A stretch of 7,589 nt of DNA, taken from the NCBI GenBank assembly GCA_900771185.1, contig CAAGND010000271.1:1-7589 (forward strand). The letters run 5' to 3'. Source of the DNA: Clostridia bacterium. GTDB lineage: Bacteria; Bacillota; Clostridia; Oscillospirales; Acutalibacteraceae. A model generated the notes under the pieces. The model saw nothing but the letters and a program-made list of their open reading frames with translations, had not been told where the DNA came from and ran no database searches. Every line of letters starts with the position of its first letter. Within the stretch, counting starts at the first letter, position 1. Of the stretch, positions 1 through 6,237 are shown one piece after another. The position numbers and the translations under genes are program-made.

Positions 1-104
1 CCGCTGAGCACAGCCGCAAGCAGCAGCTTTATTGACGAATCGATAACAAGCCGCACGGGCTCTATGCCCCAGAGCATCACAAAAAAATCCTTCACCGCTG
101 CCAT
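1..104 (-). CDS. N-terminal fragment of a membrane protein (possibly MgtC/SapB-like), cut by window edge
   Basis: An ATG at 104-102 on the minus strand is preceded by a good ribosome binding site (GGAGG, 115-111) and stays open to the window edge, giving 34 residues plus a partial codon. The visible peptide starts MAAVKDFFVMLWGIEPVRLV and continues into a hydrophobic stretch, IKLLLAAVLSG. A short amphipathic start followed by a run of the RLLLAxLLGG type is how many MgtC/SapB membrane proteins begin, so that family is my guess. The diagnostic GLERE motif would lie outside the window, so the identity is weak; any small membrane protein could look like this. The gene diverges from the Crp/Fnr operon and has its own likely promoter at 161-189. 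Confidence 0.6.
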   Translation of the reverse strand, partial: MAAVKDFFVMLWGIEPVRLVIDSSIKLLLAAVLS

Positions 105-160
105 GCCAATCCTCCTCTTTTATTGCAAACATTTATTATATTACTTTTAATGAGAGATAT

Positions 161-189
161 ATTATATCATCAAAAAAGTTGTTTTGCAA
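161..189 (-). promoter_or_regulatory. Promoter of the left-edge minus-strand gene
   Basis: On the minus strand, TTGCAA (189-184) is followed by a 17-bp spacer and TATAAT (166-161). The -10 is extended by TGA directly upstream (TGATATAAT, 169-161). Transcription would start near 154, giving a leader of about 50 nt before the ATG at 104. A second TATAAT at 140-135 is an alternative -10, but I see no convincing -35 for it. The same hexamers and spacing recur in front of lexA. Confidence 0.5.
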
Positions 190-212
190 GCGTAATAAAC
201 AGCTTATCTCTG

Positions 213-241
213 TTGACAAATACAGTCACCTTGTATATAAT
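213..241 (+). promoter_or_regulatory. Perfect sigma-A consensus promoter of the Crp/Fnr-ABC-cupin operon
   Basis: TTGACA at 213-218 and TATAAT at 236-241 are separated by exactly 17 bp, a 12/12 match to the housekeeping consensus. Transcription would start near 248, about 30 nt before the ATG at 278. An inverted repeat, ATACA-N7-TGTAT (220-236), lies in the spacer and could be an operator. The promoter also shows that translation cannot begin at the in-frame TTG at 179, which lies upstream of it. Confidence 0.8.
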
Positions 242-277
242 AAAAGTGTCTCAAATAATACAGTTTGTGGTGAGCGT

Positions 278-943
278 ATGGATATGACTTCAGCCGAAAA
301 GGCAAGTCTCTTGAAAAACTGCAAGATATTTGAAAATACCGACTCCAAGGTTCTCACCGAGCTGACGGAGAATTGTTCGCAGGAAGTGACTTTCCGCAGA
401 GGAGAAGTGATTCTTTCCCCCGACGCAGATGGCCGCAGGCTCGGAATGATTCTCTCCGGCAGCGCGCAGGTCAAGAAAGGGCGAGTTGCTATCAGCACTC
501 TTCAGAGAGGTGATATCTTCGGGGCGGTCTCTCTCTTCTCGGACGAGCCGAACCCCGCCACGTCAATAACGGCCCGTGTTGAATGCTGCGCAATGTTTTT
601 TAGCAAAGATGATATCGAGCGTCTTATATCGGAAAATCCCGACACGGCAATAGGTCTTGCCTCATACCTTTCAAACCGCATACGTTTTCTGACCCGCCGC
701 ATTGAATCTCTGACAGCGGGTGACTGTGAGAGCAAGCTGCTCAGCTTCATCTTTGACCGTGAGGAAAACGGCGTTGCCGAGATTCAGAGCTGCGCCGACC
801 TTGCCCGAAAGCTCGATGTCGGACGTGCCTCGCTCTACCGCGCGCTTGAAAATCTTGAAGCCGCCGGAAATATACGGCGCGAGGGCAAAAAAATATTTAT
901 AACCGAAAAAACCGGCGTTTTTTCTCAGACAACCACTGATTAA
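278..943 (+). CDS. Crp/Fnr-family transcriptional regulator
   Basis: A cytoplasmic DNA-binding regulator of 221 residues, normal length for the family. Residues about 15-125 form the cyclic-nucleotide-binding-type beta-roll: an RRGEVIL strand at 40-46, GxxxSGSAQV near 56-65, and LQRGDIFGAVSLF at 75-87, which is the typical GDxFGE/A-L block. A dimerisation helix follows (about 110-146), then a C-terminal winged helix-turn-helix (171-197, SCADLARKLDVGRASLYRAL) with wing strands to about 208. The RxS phosphate-binding motif of true cAMP receptors is absent; the site reads PNPATSITA. The FNR four-cysteine cluster is not recognisable either, although C15, C33 and the C103-C104 pair are present. 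The ligand is therefore unknown; redox, NO or small-molecule sensing are all possible. ATG 278 is chosen because GGTGAG (269-274) precedes it and because it follows the promoter. It probably controls its own operon. Confidence 0.9.
   Translation: MDMTSAEKASLLKNCKIFENTDSKVLTELTENCSQEVTFRRGEVILSPDADGRRLGMILSGSAQVKKGRVAISTLQRGDIFGAVSLFSDEPNPATSITARVECCAMFFSKDDIERLISENPDTAIGLASYLSNRIRFLTRRIESLTAGDCESKLLSFIFDREENGVAEIQSCADLARKLDVGRASLYRALENLEAAGNIRREGKKIFITEKTGVFSQTTTD
905..924 (+). repeat. Perfect 8-bp inverted repeat at the 3' end of the regulator gene
   Basis: GAAAAAAC (905-912) and GTTTTTTC (917-924) flank CGGC. The pairing is nearly all A-T and so weak, and the repeat lies within codons near the end of the regulator gene. 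The T6 run following a small CCG/CGG pairing could act as a weak partial terminator between the regulator and the transporter genes, lowering or raising transporter expression relative to the regulator. Chance from lysine and phenylalanine codons is equally likely. Confidence 0.3.
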
Positions 944-983
944 ACACCGATTTAATAAAAACCACATATAAGGAGCAATCGCA

Positions 984-1988
984 ATGAAACTTATGTCAAA
1001 AATACTTTCTCTGCTCTTATGCGCGGCGCTGATTTTAAGCTTCGCTGCCTGCACCTCAGAGCCGGAGGAGGAAACAACAACCACTCCCGCAGAGGAAAAC
1101 GTAACCGTTAACATCACCGCACTCAAAGGTCCCACCGGAATGGGAATGTCCGGTCTGATAAAAGACGGCGGCCGGTTCAAGGTCAGCATAGCCTCATCAC
1201 CCGATGAGATAGCGCCGCTTGTCATCAAGGGCGAAGCGGATATAGTCGCCTGCCCGCTCAATCTTGCTTCAGCGCTCTACAAAAAGACCAACGGCGGCGT
1301 AAAGATGATAGCCATCAACACGCTCGGCGTTCTCTCGGTGCTTGAAAACGGCGACACCGTAAAAAGCGTTGCCGATCTCAAGGGCAAAAAGATAGGCGCA
1401 ACCGGTCAGGGCTCCACTCCCGAATATATTCTCAATTATATTCTCACCGCGAATGGGATAGATCCTCAGAAAGATGTTGAGATAACCTATTATCAGGAGC
1501 ACGCGGAGCTTGCGACAATGCTTCTTGAGGGCAAGGTCGATATAGCGATGCTGCCCGAACCCAATGTCACAACCGTGCTCACAAAAAATCCCGACATCCG
1601 CACCGCTCTCGATTTGACCGAGGAGTGGGAAAAGGCCACGGCTCAGAACGGCAGTCAGACTTCTCTCGCGCAGGGCTGTCTGATAGTGCGCTCCGAGTTC
1701 CTCAATGAGCATCCCGAAACCGTCAAGGCTTTTCTTGCGGCATATAAAAAGTCTGTTGAGTTCACAAACAGCAATATCGAGGACGCGGCGGCCGTCATTG
1801 AGTCGAGCGGTATTCTTCCGAGCGCTCAGATAGCCGCGAAAGCCATCCCGAACTGCAACATCGTCTATATTGATTCCGATGAGATGGTTTCTGTTGCAAA
1901 ATCAAATCTCGAAGTTCTTTTCAACGCAAATCCCGCATCCGTAGGAGGAGCGATGCCCGATGACAACTTCTATTACACAGGAAAATAA
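984..1988 (+). CDS. ABC transporter substrate-binding lipoprotein (NitT/TauT-like)
   Basis: The extracellular substrate-capturing component of an importer, 334 residues. A signal peptide (residues 1-22, with a hydrophobic core LSLLLCAALILSF) ends in a lipobox, FAAC, making C23 the likely lipid-anchored cysteine. An acidic/threonine-rich linker follows (about 24-40). The mature part has the layout of NMT1/THI5-like and SsuA/TauA-type binding proteins: a first strand with LKGPTGMGM (47-55), a GEADIVACPLNLAS segment (83-96), DLKGKKIGATGQGSTPEY (131-148, the usual ligand-contact loop), a GKVDIAMLPEP segment (183-193) and a GCLIVRSEFLNEHPETVKAF stretch (231-250). The start is supported by AGGAG at 971-975, 8 nt upstream. 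Its 3' end overlaps the permease gene by 29 bp. Related proteins are assigned to nitrate, sulfonate, taurine or thiamine-precursor uptake. The substrate here is not readable, and no nitrogen or sulfur metabolism gene is adjacent. Confidence 0.88.
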   Translation: MKLMSKILSLLLCAALILSFAACTSEPEEETTTTPAEENVTVNITALKGPTGMGMSGLIKDGGRFKVSIASSPDEIAPLVIKGEADIVACPLNLASALYKKTNGGVKMIAINTLGVLSVLENGDTVKSVADLKGKKIGATGQGSTPEYILNYILTANGIDPQKDVEITYYQEHAELATMLLEGKVDIAMLPEPNVTTVLTKNPDIRTALDLTEEWEKATAQNGSQTSLAQGCLIVRSEFLNEHPETVKAFLAAYKKSVEFTNSNIEDAAAVIESSGILPSAQIAAKAIPNCNIVYIDSDEMVSVAKSNLEVLFNANPASVGGAMPDDNFYYTGK

Positions 1989-2739
1989 GAAAAATCGAAT
2001 ATCTTCCGCGGCGCTCAAAATCGCCGCGGTTTTGTTCTGGTTCACAGTATGGTATGCCGCCTCAGCTCTCCTCGGTTCGGAACTGCTGCTTCCCTCACCT
2101 CTGTCCACGCTGCGCAAGCTGTTTGAACTTGCGGGCGAAGCTGACTTCTGGCTCGCCGCTCTGTGGTCACTGCTCAGAATAACGCTCGGTTGTGCGGCCG
2201 GTATAATCTGCGGCACCCTGCTCGGAGCAATAACTGCATTTTCGCGCGTGCTCTATGAGCTTTTCAAGCCGGTGCTTACCGTGGTTCGGGCAACTCCGGT
2301 CGCATCATTCATTATTCTCGCGCTCGTGTGGATAAAACGTGACAACATAAGCACTTTCATCTCTTTTTTGATGGTTCTGCCGATTCTCTGGAGCAATGTC
2401 ACCGAGGGAATAGCCCAGTGCGACAGCGATCTTTTGGAGATGGCGCGTGCTTTTCACTTTTCAAAGACGGCACTAATATCCAAAATCTATGTTCCGTCTG
2501 TCATGCCTTACTTTTTCGCCGGCTGCACAACGGCCATCGGTCTTTCGTGGAAGGCCGGCGTTGCCGCCGAGGTTCTGAGCCTTCCGAAACACGCTCTGGG
2601 CAGTGAGCTTTACTATTCAAAGATATATCTCGAAACGCCGAGCCTTTTTGCCGTGACACTGGTTGTCATTGTTATGAGCATTATACTTGAAAAGCTTTTG
2701 GGGCTGGCTCTTAAAAAGATTGCGGGGAAAGCCGTATGA
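1960..2739 (+). CDS. ABC transporter permease (SsuC/TauC/NitT family)
   Basis: The membrane-spanning subunit of the importer, 259 residues, normal for the family. Six hydrophobic segments are visible at about 19-39, 67-93, 105-125, 130-150, 183-203 and 228-250. The cytoplasmic coupling loop, which docks on the ATPase, is EMARAFHFSKTALISKIYVP (160-179). It fits the EAA pattern of BPD_transp_1 permeases, but the usual central glycine position reads histidine/phenylalanine (AFHFS). The start at 1960 is supported by GGAGGAG at 1944-1950, 9 nt upstream and inside the preceding gene. The resulting 29-bp overlap in a different frame suggests translational coupling. The 3' end overlaps the ATPase start by 4 bp (ATGA). 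Confidence 0.9.
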   Translation: MTTSITQENKKNRISSAALKIAAVLFWFTVWYAASALLGSELLLPSPLSTLRKLFELAGEADFWLAALWSLLRITLGCAAGIICGTLLGAITAFSRVLYELFKPVLTVVRATPVASFIILALVWIKRDNISTFISFLMVLPILWSNVTEGIAQCDSDLLEMARAFHFSKTALISKIYVPSVMPYFFAGCTTAIGLSWKAGVAAEVLSLPKHALGSELYYSKIYLETPSLFAVTLVVIVMSIILEKLLGLALKKIAGKAV

Positions 2740-3302
2740 TAAAGATAGAAAACATATCAAAAAGCTTCGGCGGCAAGCAGGTGCTCAGAAACATCTGTGC
2801 AGAGATTCCCGAAAGCGGCATATTCGCCGTGTCAGGAGTTTCGGGCAGCGGAAAGACCACCCTGCTGCGTATTCTTGCGGGGCTTGAAAAGCCGGACGGC
2901 GGAACGGTATCCGGGCTTGACGGCAAAAAAATATCCGTTATGTTTCAGAATGACCGTCTGCTGCCGTGGCTGACCGCTCTTGAAAACGTTGCCGTTGTCT
3001 GCAACAGGGAGACCGCCGAAAAATGGCTTGAAAAGGTTGAGCTTCTGCACGCCGCAGACAAGAAACCGAGTGAGCTCAGCGGCGGCATGTGCCGCAGAGT
3101 GGCTCTCGCGCGAGCGCTCGCCTTTGAGGGTGATGTGCTCCTGCTCGATGAGCCGTTCAAGGGGCTTGATTCCGCTCTTCGCGGGCGCATGATAAAATTG
3201 GTCGAGAATTTCGCACAGACAAGACCCGTGATATTGATAACCCATGACAGCGAAGAAGCGGCATTGGCGAAGAACATATTGACAATAGAGCAGTTACCGT
3301 GA
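2736..3302 (+). CDS. ABC transporter ATP-binding protein (short SsuB/TauB type)
   Basis: The cytoplasmic ATPase that powers the importer. All nucleotide-binding motifs are visible: Walker A GVSGSGKT (34-41), Q-loop glutamine Q71 in VMFQNDRLLPW, signature LSGGMCRRVALARAL (114-128), Walker B VLLLDEP (134-140), D-loop GLD (143-145) and switch histidine H170 (ITHD). The MFQNDRLLPWLTALENV stretch is typical of nitrate/taurine/sulfonate-type ATPases. At 188 residues it is about 60 shorter than most SsuB or TauB proteins, ending about 18 residues after the switch histidine, so the usual C-terminal tail is missing. The catalytic core looks complete, so I regard it as compact rather than broken. The start is set by the ATGA overlap with the permease stop. 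Confidence 0.92.
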   Translation: MIKIENISKSFGGKQVLRNICAEIPESGIFAVSGVSGSGKTTLLRILAGLEKPDGGTVSGLDGKKISVMFQNDRLLPWLTALENVAVVCNRETAEKWLEKVELLHAADKKPSELSGGMCRRVALARALAFEGDVLLLDEPFKGLDSALRGRMIKLVENFAQTRPVILITHDSEEAALAKNILTIEQLP

Positions 3303-3325
3303 GATAATATTCTGGGAGGGTCGAT

Positions 3326-3757
3326 ATGTCCAGAAAGATAGACGCAGATGAGCTTGAGCTTTTCGGAATAAACACGAATCACGAAATCATGGATAACGGT
3401 CAGCTTCGATTCCGGCTTTCGGGAAAAGACGGCAGCGGATATATCCGCTGTGAGAACCGCACGGCCCCCGCATGGGAAAACAGTCACAGCCATTCAAAAC
3501 TGCGCGAACTGATTCTCGTTCAGAGCGGCAGCGTTGTCTTTGCCTCTCTCAAAGACGGCAAGGCAATATTCACAACGCTGCATGAGGGCGACTTCATTAT
3601 CTCCGAACCGGGAATCGCGCACAATGAAATTCTGTCGTCCGGTGCGGTGATTCATACTCTGAAATACGGGGACTGCGCTCAGCCCGACTGGATACCCTGC
3701 CCCGAGCTTGACAGGCTCACAAAGCATCTGACTTTTGAAGAAGCTTTATCTCTCTGA
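3326..3757 (+). CDS. Small single-domain cupin protein
   Basis: A 143-residue protein with one conserved cupin barrel. Motif 1 is H54-S-H56-x4-E61-x6-G68, an exact fit to the HxH(x)3-4E(x)6G pattern. Motif 2 is G88-x6-PG-x2-H99-N100, one residue off the textbook spacing. H54, H56, E61 and H99 are thus the likely metal ligands of a mononuclear site. Family members may be dioxygenases, isomerases, sugar-binding proteins or metal-dependent sensors, so no reaction is assigned. There is no signal peptide, so it is cytosolic. The start is supported by GGGAGGG (3314-3320), 5 nt upstream. As the last gene of the transporter operon, 23 nt after the ATPase, it may act on or bind the imported compound; that is inference from position only. 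Confidence 0.85.
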   Translation: MSRKIDADELELFGINTNHEIMDNGQLRFRLSGKDGSGYIRCENRTAPAWENSHSHSKLRELILVQSGSVVFASLKDGKAIFTTLHEGDFIISEPGIAHNEILSSGAVIHTLKYGDCAQPDWIPCPELDRLTKHLTFEEALSL

Positions 3758-3765
3758 TATCAAAT

Positions 3766-3806
3766 AAGCCCGCAGTGAAAAAAATCACTGCGGGGCTTTT
3801 CTTTTT
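3766..3806 (+). terminator. Strong rho-independent terminator after the cupin gene
   Basis: The arms AAGCCCGCAGTGA (3766-3778) and TCACTGCGGGGCTT (3785-3798) pair over 13 bp with one bulged G, around an A6 loop. A T-rich tract (TTTTCTTTTT, 3797-3806) follows. It ends the plus-strand operon. Read in the minus direction it could weakly stop lexA transcription, but only TTATTTG follows the stem on that strand. Confidence 0.88.
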
Positions 3807-3807
3807 G

Positions 3808-4407
3808 TCAATAGTACCTTATAACTGCTATGACCTTGCCGAGAATTGAAACTTCATTGACGATTATCGGCTCATAAGCATCGTTTTCCGGCTGAAGTCT
3901 GAAGTGACCGTTCTCCTTATAGAAAGTCTTGACGGTGGCCTCATCCTCAATCAGCGCCACTACTATTTCGCCGTTGCGCGCGACGGGTGTCTTCTCCGCA
4001 ACAACGAGATCCCCATCAAGTATGCCCGCCTGGAGCATGCTCTCTCCCCTGACTTTGAGCGCGAAAAGCGTGTTGTCGCCGGAGGTGTGACCCGAATAAG
4101 CAAGATATCCCTCAATCTGCTCAACCGCGAGGATCGGCGCGCCTGCCGTAACGGTTCCGAGGATTGGGACATGGGTGACGTTATCCGCCTTGCCCATGAT
4201 TCTTATCGTACGCTTCTTCAGCGGATCACGCTGAATATAGCCCGCCTGTTCAAGCGCGTCAAGGTTCGCCTGAACGGACGAGGTGGAACTCAGACCCACC
4301 GCCGCCCCGATTTCCCTGACTGACGGGGGGATTCCATCCTGAGAGCGTTCAATGAGATACTCATAAATTTTCATCTGTGTTTTACTGATATTTTTCAAAA
4401 CAGACAT
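3808..4407 (-). CDS. lexA: LexA, SOS-response repressor and self-cleaving S24-family protease
   Basis: Represses DNA-damage genes and is inactivated by RecA-stimulated self-cleavage. At 199 residues it has normal LexA length. The N-terminal winged helix-turn-helix covers about 8-60, with the hallmark PPSVREIGAAVGLSSTSSV (27-45). The cleavage site is A88-G89 in GTVTAGAPILAVEQIEGY. The catalytic serine is S123 (VRGESM) and the general-base lysine is K160 (EATVKTF). All functional residues are present. I chose ATG 4407-4405, which aligns with other LexA N-termini. It has only a weak ribosome binding site (GAG 7 nt upstream, AAAGG touching the ATG). A TTG at 4431-4429 behind AGGGAAG would add eight residues and cannot be excluded. 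The gene converges on the cupin operon and diverges from the serine hydrolase gene. A likely operator covers its own -35. Confidence 0.95.
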   Translation of the reverse strand: MSVLKNISKTQMKIYEYLIERSQDGIPPSVREIGAAVGLSSTSSVQANLDALEQAGYIQRDPLKKRTIRIMGKADNVTHVPILGTVTAGAPILAVEQIEGYLAYSGHTSGDNTLFALKVRGESMLQAGILDGDLVVAEKTPVARNGEIVVALIEDEATVKTFYKENGHFRLQPENDAYEPIIVNEVSILGKVIAVIRYY

Positions 4408-4472
4408 CCTTTCGCTCTGCGTAAAATACAATTTTTTCTTCCCTGAGCCCGTTCTACATTTAGCTCGGCTAT

Positions 4473-4501
4473 ATTATATCACACTATTTCGCAAATTGCA
4501 A
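4473..4501 (-). promoter_or_regulatory. lexA promoter
   Basis: On the minus strand, TTGCAA (4501-4496) is followed by a 17-bp spacer and TATAAT (4478-4473), with the -10 extended by TGA (4481-4479). Transcription would start near 4466, leaving a leader of about 59 nt before ATG 4407. The -35 is only a 4/6 match, which the extended -10 could offset. The -35 overlaps the palindrome at 4499-4512. Confidence 0.65.
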
Positions 4502-4512
4502 ACATTTGTTTG
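4499..4512. promoter_or_regulatory. Probable LexA operator (diverged SOS box)
   Basis: CAAAC-ATTT-GTTTG is a 14-bp inverted repeat with the arm length and 4-bp spacing of the Gram-positive SOS box (CGAAC-N4-GTTCG). It differs only by a symmetric G-to-A and C-to-T change at the second position of each arm. It overlaps the lexA -35 element, the expected place for an autorepressor. The site lies 118 bp from the divergent hydrolase start, so control of that gene as well is conceivable but less likely. Confidence 0.55.
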
Positions 4513-4591
4513 TTAAAAATTATATAAAAATTAAACTTATATTTCTACAGCCGCTCGGGAAGTTTCTCTGTATTTTTTTTGTTTTTTGTAG

Positions 4592-4620
4592 TATAATTTT
4601 GATGATATATATTTTAGGAG
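4592..4620 (+). promoter_or_regulatory. -10 element and ribosome binding site of the serine hydrolase gene
   Basis: TATAAT at 4592-4597 would start transcription near 4604, and AGGAG at 4616-4620 lies 10 nt before the ATG at 4631. No good -35 is seen at 17 bp (TGTATT, 4569-4574); the region is a T-tract. The leader would be under 30 nt. Confidence 0.45.
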
Positions 4621-4630
4621 ATGTTTTAAG

Positions 4631-6235
4631 ATGAATACCGTTTCAGAAAAAGCTCTCCCGAGAGCCGAGTTTCCTGAGCAGGTCGGTGTTTCCTCCAGTG
4701 CAATCTCGGAGCTTATAGACGACTTTGAGAGACACGGGGTCGAGCTGCACAGCATAATGATTCTGCGGCACGGAAAAGTCGCGTATGAAGCCTGGCGAGA
4801 CCCCTATGGACCGGACGTTCCGCACACGATGTATTCCGTCAGCAAGAGCTTTGCTTCTATCGCCACGGGCTTTGCCATTGACGAGGGGCTGATCACTCTT
4901 GACACAAAGGTTATCGACATTTTTCCGGAATACAGACCCGAAAAATACGATGCCAATCTTGAGGCAATGACAGTTCGCCATCTGCTCACCATGACGGCGG
5001 GCAAGGATGTCAGCGTTCTTGACAACAAGGCAAAAAAGCCGTGGATAAAGAGCTTTTTCGATGCCCGCTGGGCTTTCGCACCCGGAACGGGCTGGAAATA
5101 CATAAGCGAAAATTGCTTCATGCTCTGCGCCATTATCAACCGCCTTACCGGCATGTCGGTGAGAGAATATCTCGCTCCCAGACTTTTCAAACCTCTCGGC
5201 ATGCGTGAAAACCCGTTTTGGGAGACCGACCCCAACGGAATCGAGGCCGGCGGCTGGGGACTTTTCATAACAACTGAGGAGCTCGCCAAGGTTATTCACT
5301 GCATGAGCCACGGCGGAAAATACAACGGGCAGCAGGTTATACCCGAATTCTGGGCACGTGAAGCCGGCAAATATCAGGCTGACAACTCCTGCCAGGCACA
5401 GGCTTCTTCCGATTCCTGCGTCGGCTACGGCTATAACTTCTGGCGCAACAGCATACCCAACTCATACAGGGCGGACGGAATGTATTCACAGTTTGGAATA
5501 GTGCTTGAAGATTATGACGCGAATATAATCACCACCTGCAGTGAGGTTTTTGAGCAAAAAACACGCGACTGCATATGGCGTCATTTCCCCGAGGGGTTCA
5601 TCGAGCCGTGCAACCAGGCACCGTCCGTTGAGGTTCCGAAAGCGCTCAAGCCGCTTCCGGTGCTTCCCGCAAAGCCCCACAGTCCGCTTGAAAAGAAGTT
5701 GGAGACTTCCGTTATACGCCTGAGATATCGTCCTGTGCTTGATGTTGCAGGTTTCCCGGTCAGCGTTCTTCCAAACGCTGTTGTCTATATGTCCGCAGAC
5801 CGCGCCGGAAACATTGACAGAATCAGCATGAATTTCACCGAAACCGAGTGCCGTTTCTCGTGGAGCGAGGGTAAGGTGCGCAACACGATAATCAGCGGTA
5901 TGGACGGGAAATACAGAAAATCCAAAATCCATCTCGGCGGAATCGACTTCACCGCCGTCTCAAGCTCCTGCTGGGAGGATGAGAACACTTTCACCATCTG
6001 GATAAGAGCAAACGAATCAATTGCGGAGCGCCGTATGACCTTCAAATTTAACGGCGACAAGGTTTCAATGACCCCGTCGAGCTGCCCCAGCCTCAAATTT
6101 ACGGCTCAGTCAATAGCTGACGGCATAGACGATTTTCTTCCGATAAAGCCGCTGGCGGATTTGTTCGGAGATTTTCTTGTTAAACATTACGGAATTCTTG
6201 AGCCCAAGCAAAACGGACATTTGGAGAAGAGATAA
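4631..6235 (+). CDS. Beta-lactamase-family (class C/NylB-like) serine hydrolase with extra C-terminal domain
   Basis: A 534-residue hydrolase of the beta-lactamase/penicillin-binding-protein fold. The nucleophile motif S69-V-S-K72 sits in TMYSVSKSFASIATGFAIDEG. The second motif is Y157-I-S159 in APGTGWKYISEN. The third region is YRADGMYSQ (279-287), matching the GxxGQ stretch of esterase and NylB relatives rather than the KTG of true beta-lactamases. RHLLTMTAG (116-124) and LFKPLGM (about 185-191) are further family marks. The fold ends near 330. Residues about 340-534 form a beta-rich, lipocalin-like extra domain. There is no signal peptide, so the protein is probably cytosolic and a cell-wall role is less likely. 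An amide or ester hydrolase acting on a small substrate fits best; the substrate is unknown. It is followed 2 nt later by a YhhN-family gene, suggesting co-translation. Confidence 0.87.
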   Translation: MNTVSEKALPRAEFPEQVGVSSSAISELIDDFERHGVELHSIMILRHGKVAYEAWRDPYGPDVPHTMYSVSKSFASIATGFAIDEGLITLDTKVIDIFPEYRPEKYDANLEAMTVRHLLTMTAGKDVSVLDNKAKKPWIKSFFDARWAFAPGTGWKYISENCFMLCAIINRLTGMSVREYLAPRLFKPLGMRENPFWETDPNGIEAGGWGLFITTEELAKVIHCMSHGGKYNGQQVIPEFWAREAGKYQADNSCQAQASSDSCVGYGYNFWRNSIPNSYRADGMYSQFGIVLEDYDANIITTCSEVFEQKTRDCIWRHFPEGFIEPCNQAPSVEVPKALKPLPVLPAKPHSPLEKKLETSVIRLRYRPVLDVAGFPVSVLPNAVVYMSADRAGNIDRISMNFTETECRFSWSEGKVRNTIISGMDGKYRKSKIHLGGIDFTAVSSSCWEDENTFTIWIRANESIAERRMTFKFNGDKVSMTPSSCPSLKFTAQSIADGIDDFLPIKPLADLFGDFLVKHYGILEPKQNGHLEKR

Positions 6236-6237
6236 TT

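Noticed and set aside
156..168. 13-bp perfect palindrome GATATA-T-TATATC as an operator
   Set aside because: It is all A/T apart from its ends and coincides with the extended -10 of the minus-strand promoter, so promoter sequence explains it.
179..277. N-terminal extension of the Crp/Fnr regulator from a TTG at 179
   Set aside because: The extension spans the perfect promoter at 213-241, has no ribosome binding site and adds residues unlike the family. ATG 278 has GGTGAG upstream and gives normal length.
671..1261. 196-residue minus-strand frame across the regulator and binding-protein genes
   Set aside because: It spans two well-supported genes and their ribosome binding site, with a low-complexity serine/valine-rich product; a shadow frame.
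4408..4431. Eight-residue longer LexA starting at TTG 4431
   Set aside because: Not excluded, but the ATG at 4407 aligns better with known LexA N-termini and TTG is a rarer start; AGGGAAG upstream of the TTG is only a moderate ribosome binding site.
4643..5311. 222-residue open frame on the minus strand inside the hydrolase gene
   Set aside because: It is antisense to a gene with clear family motifs, has no ribosome binding site and no protein family character; a codon-use shadow.
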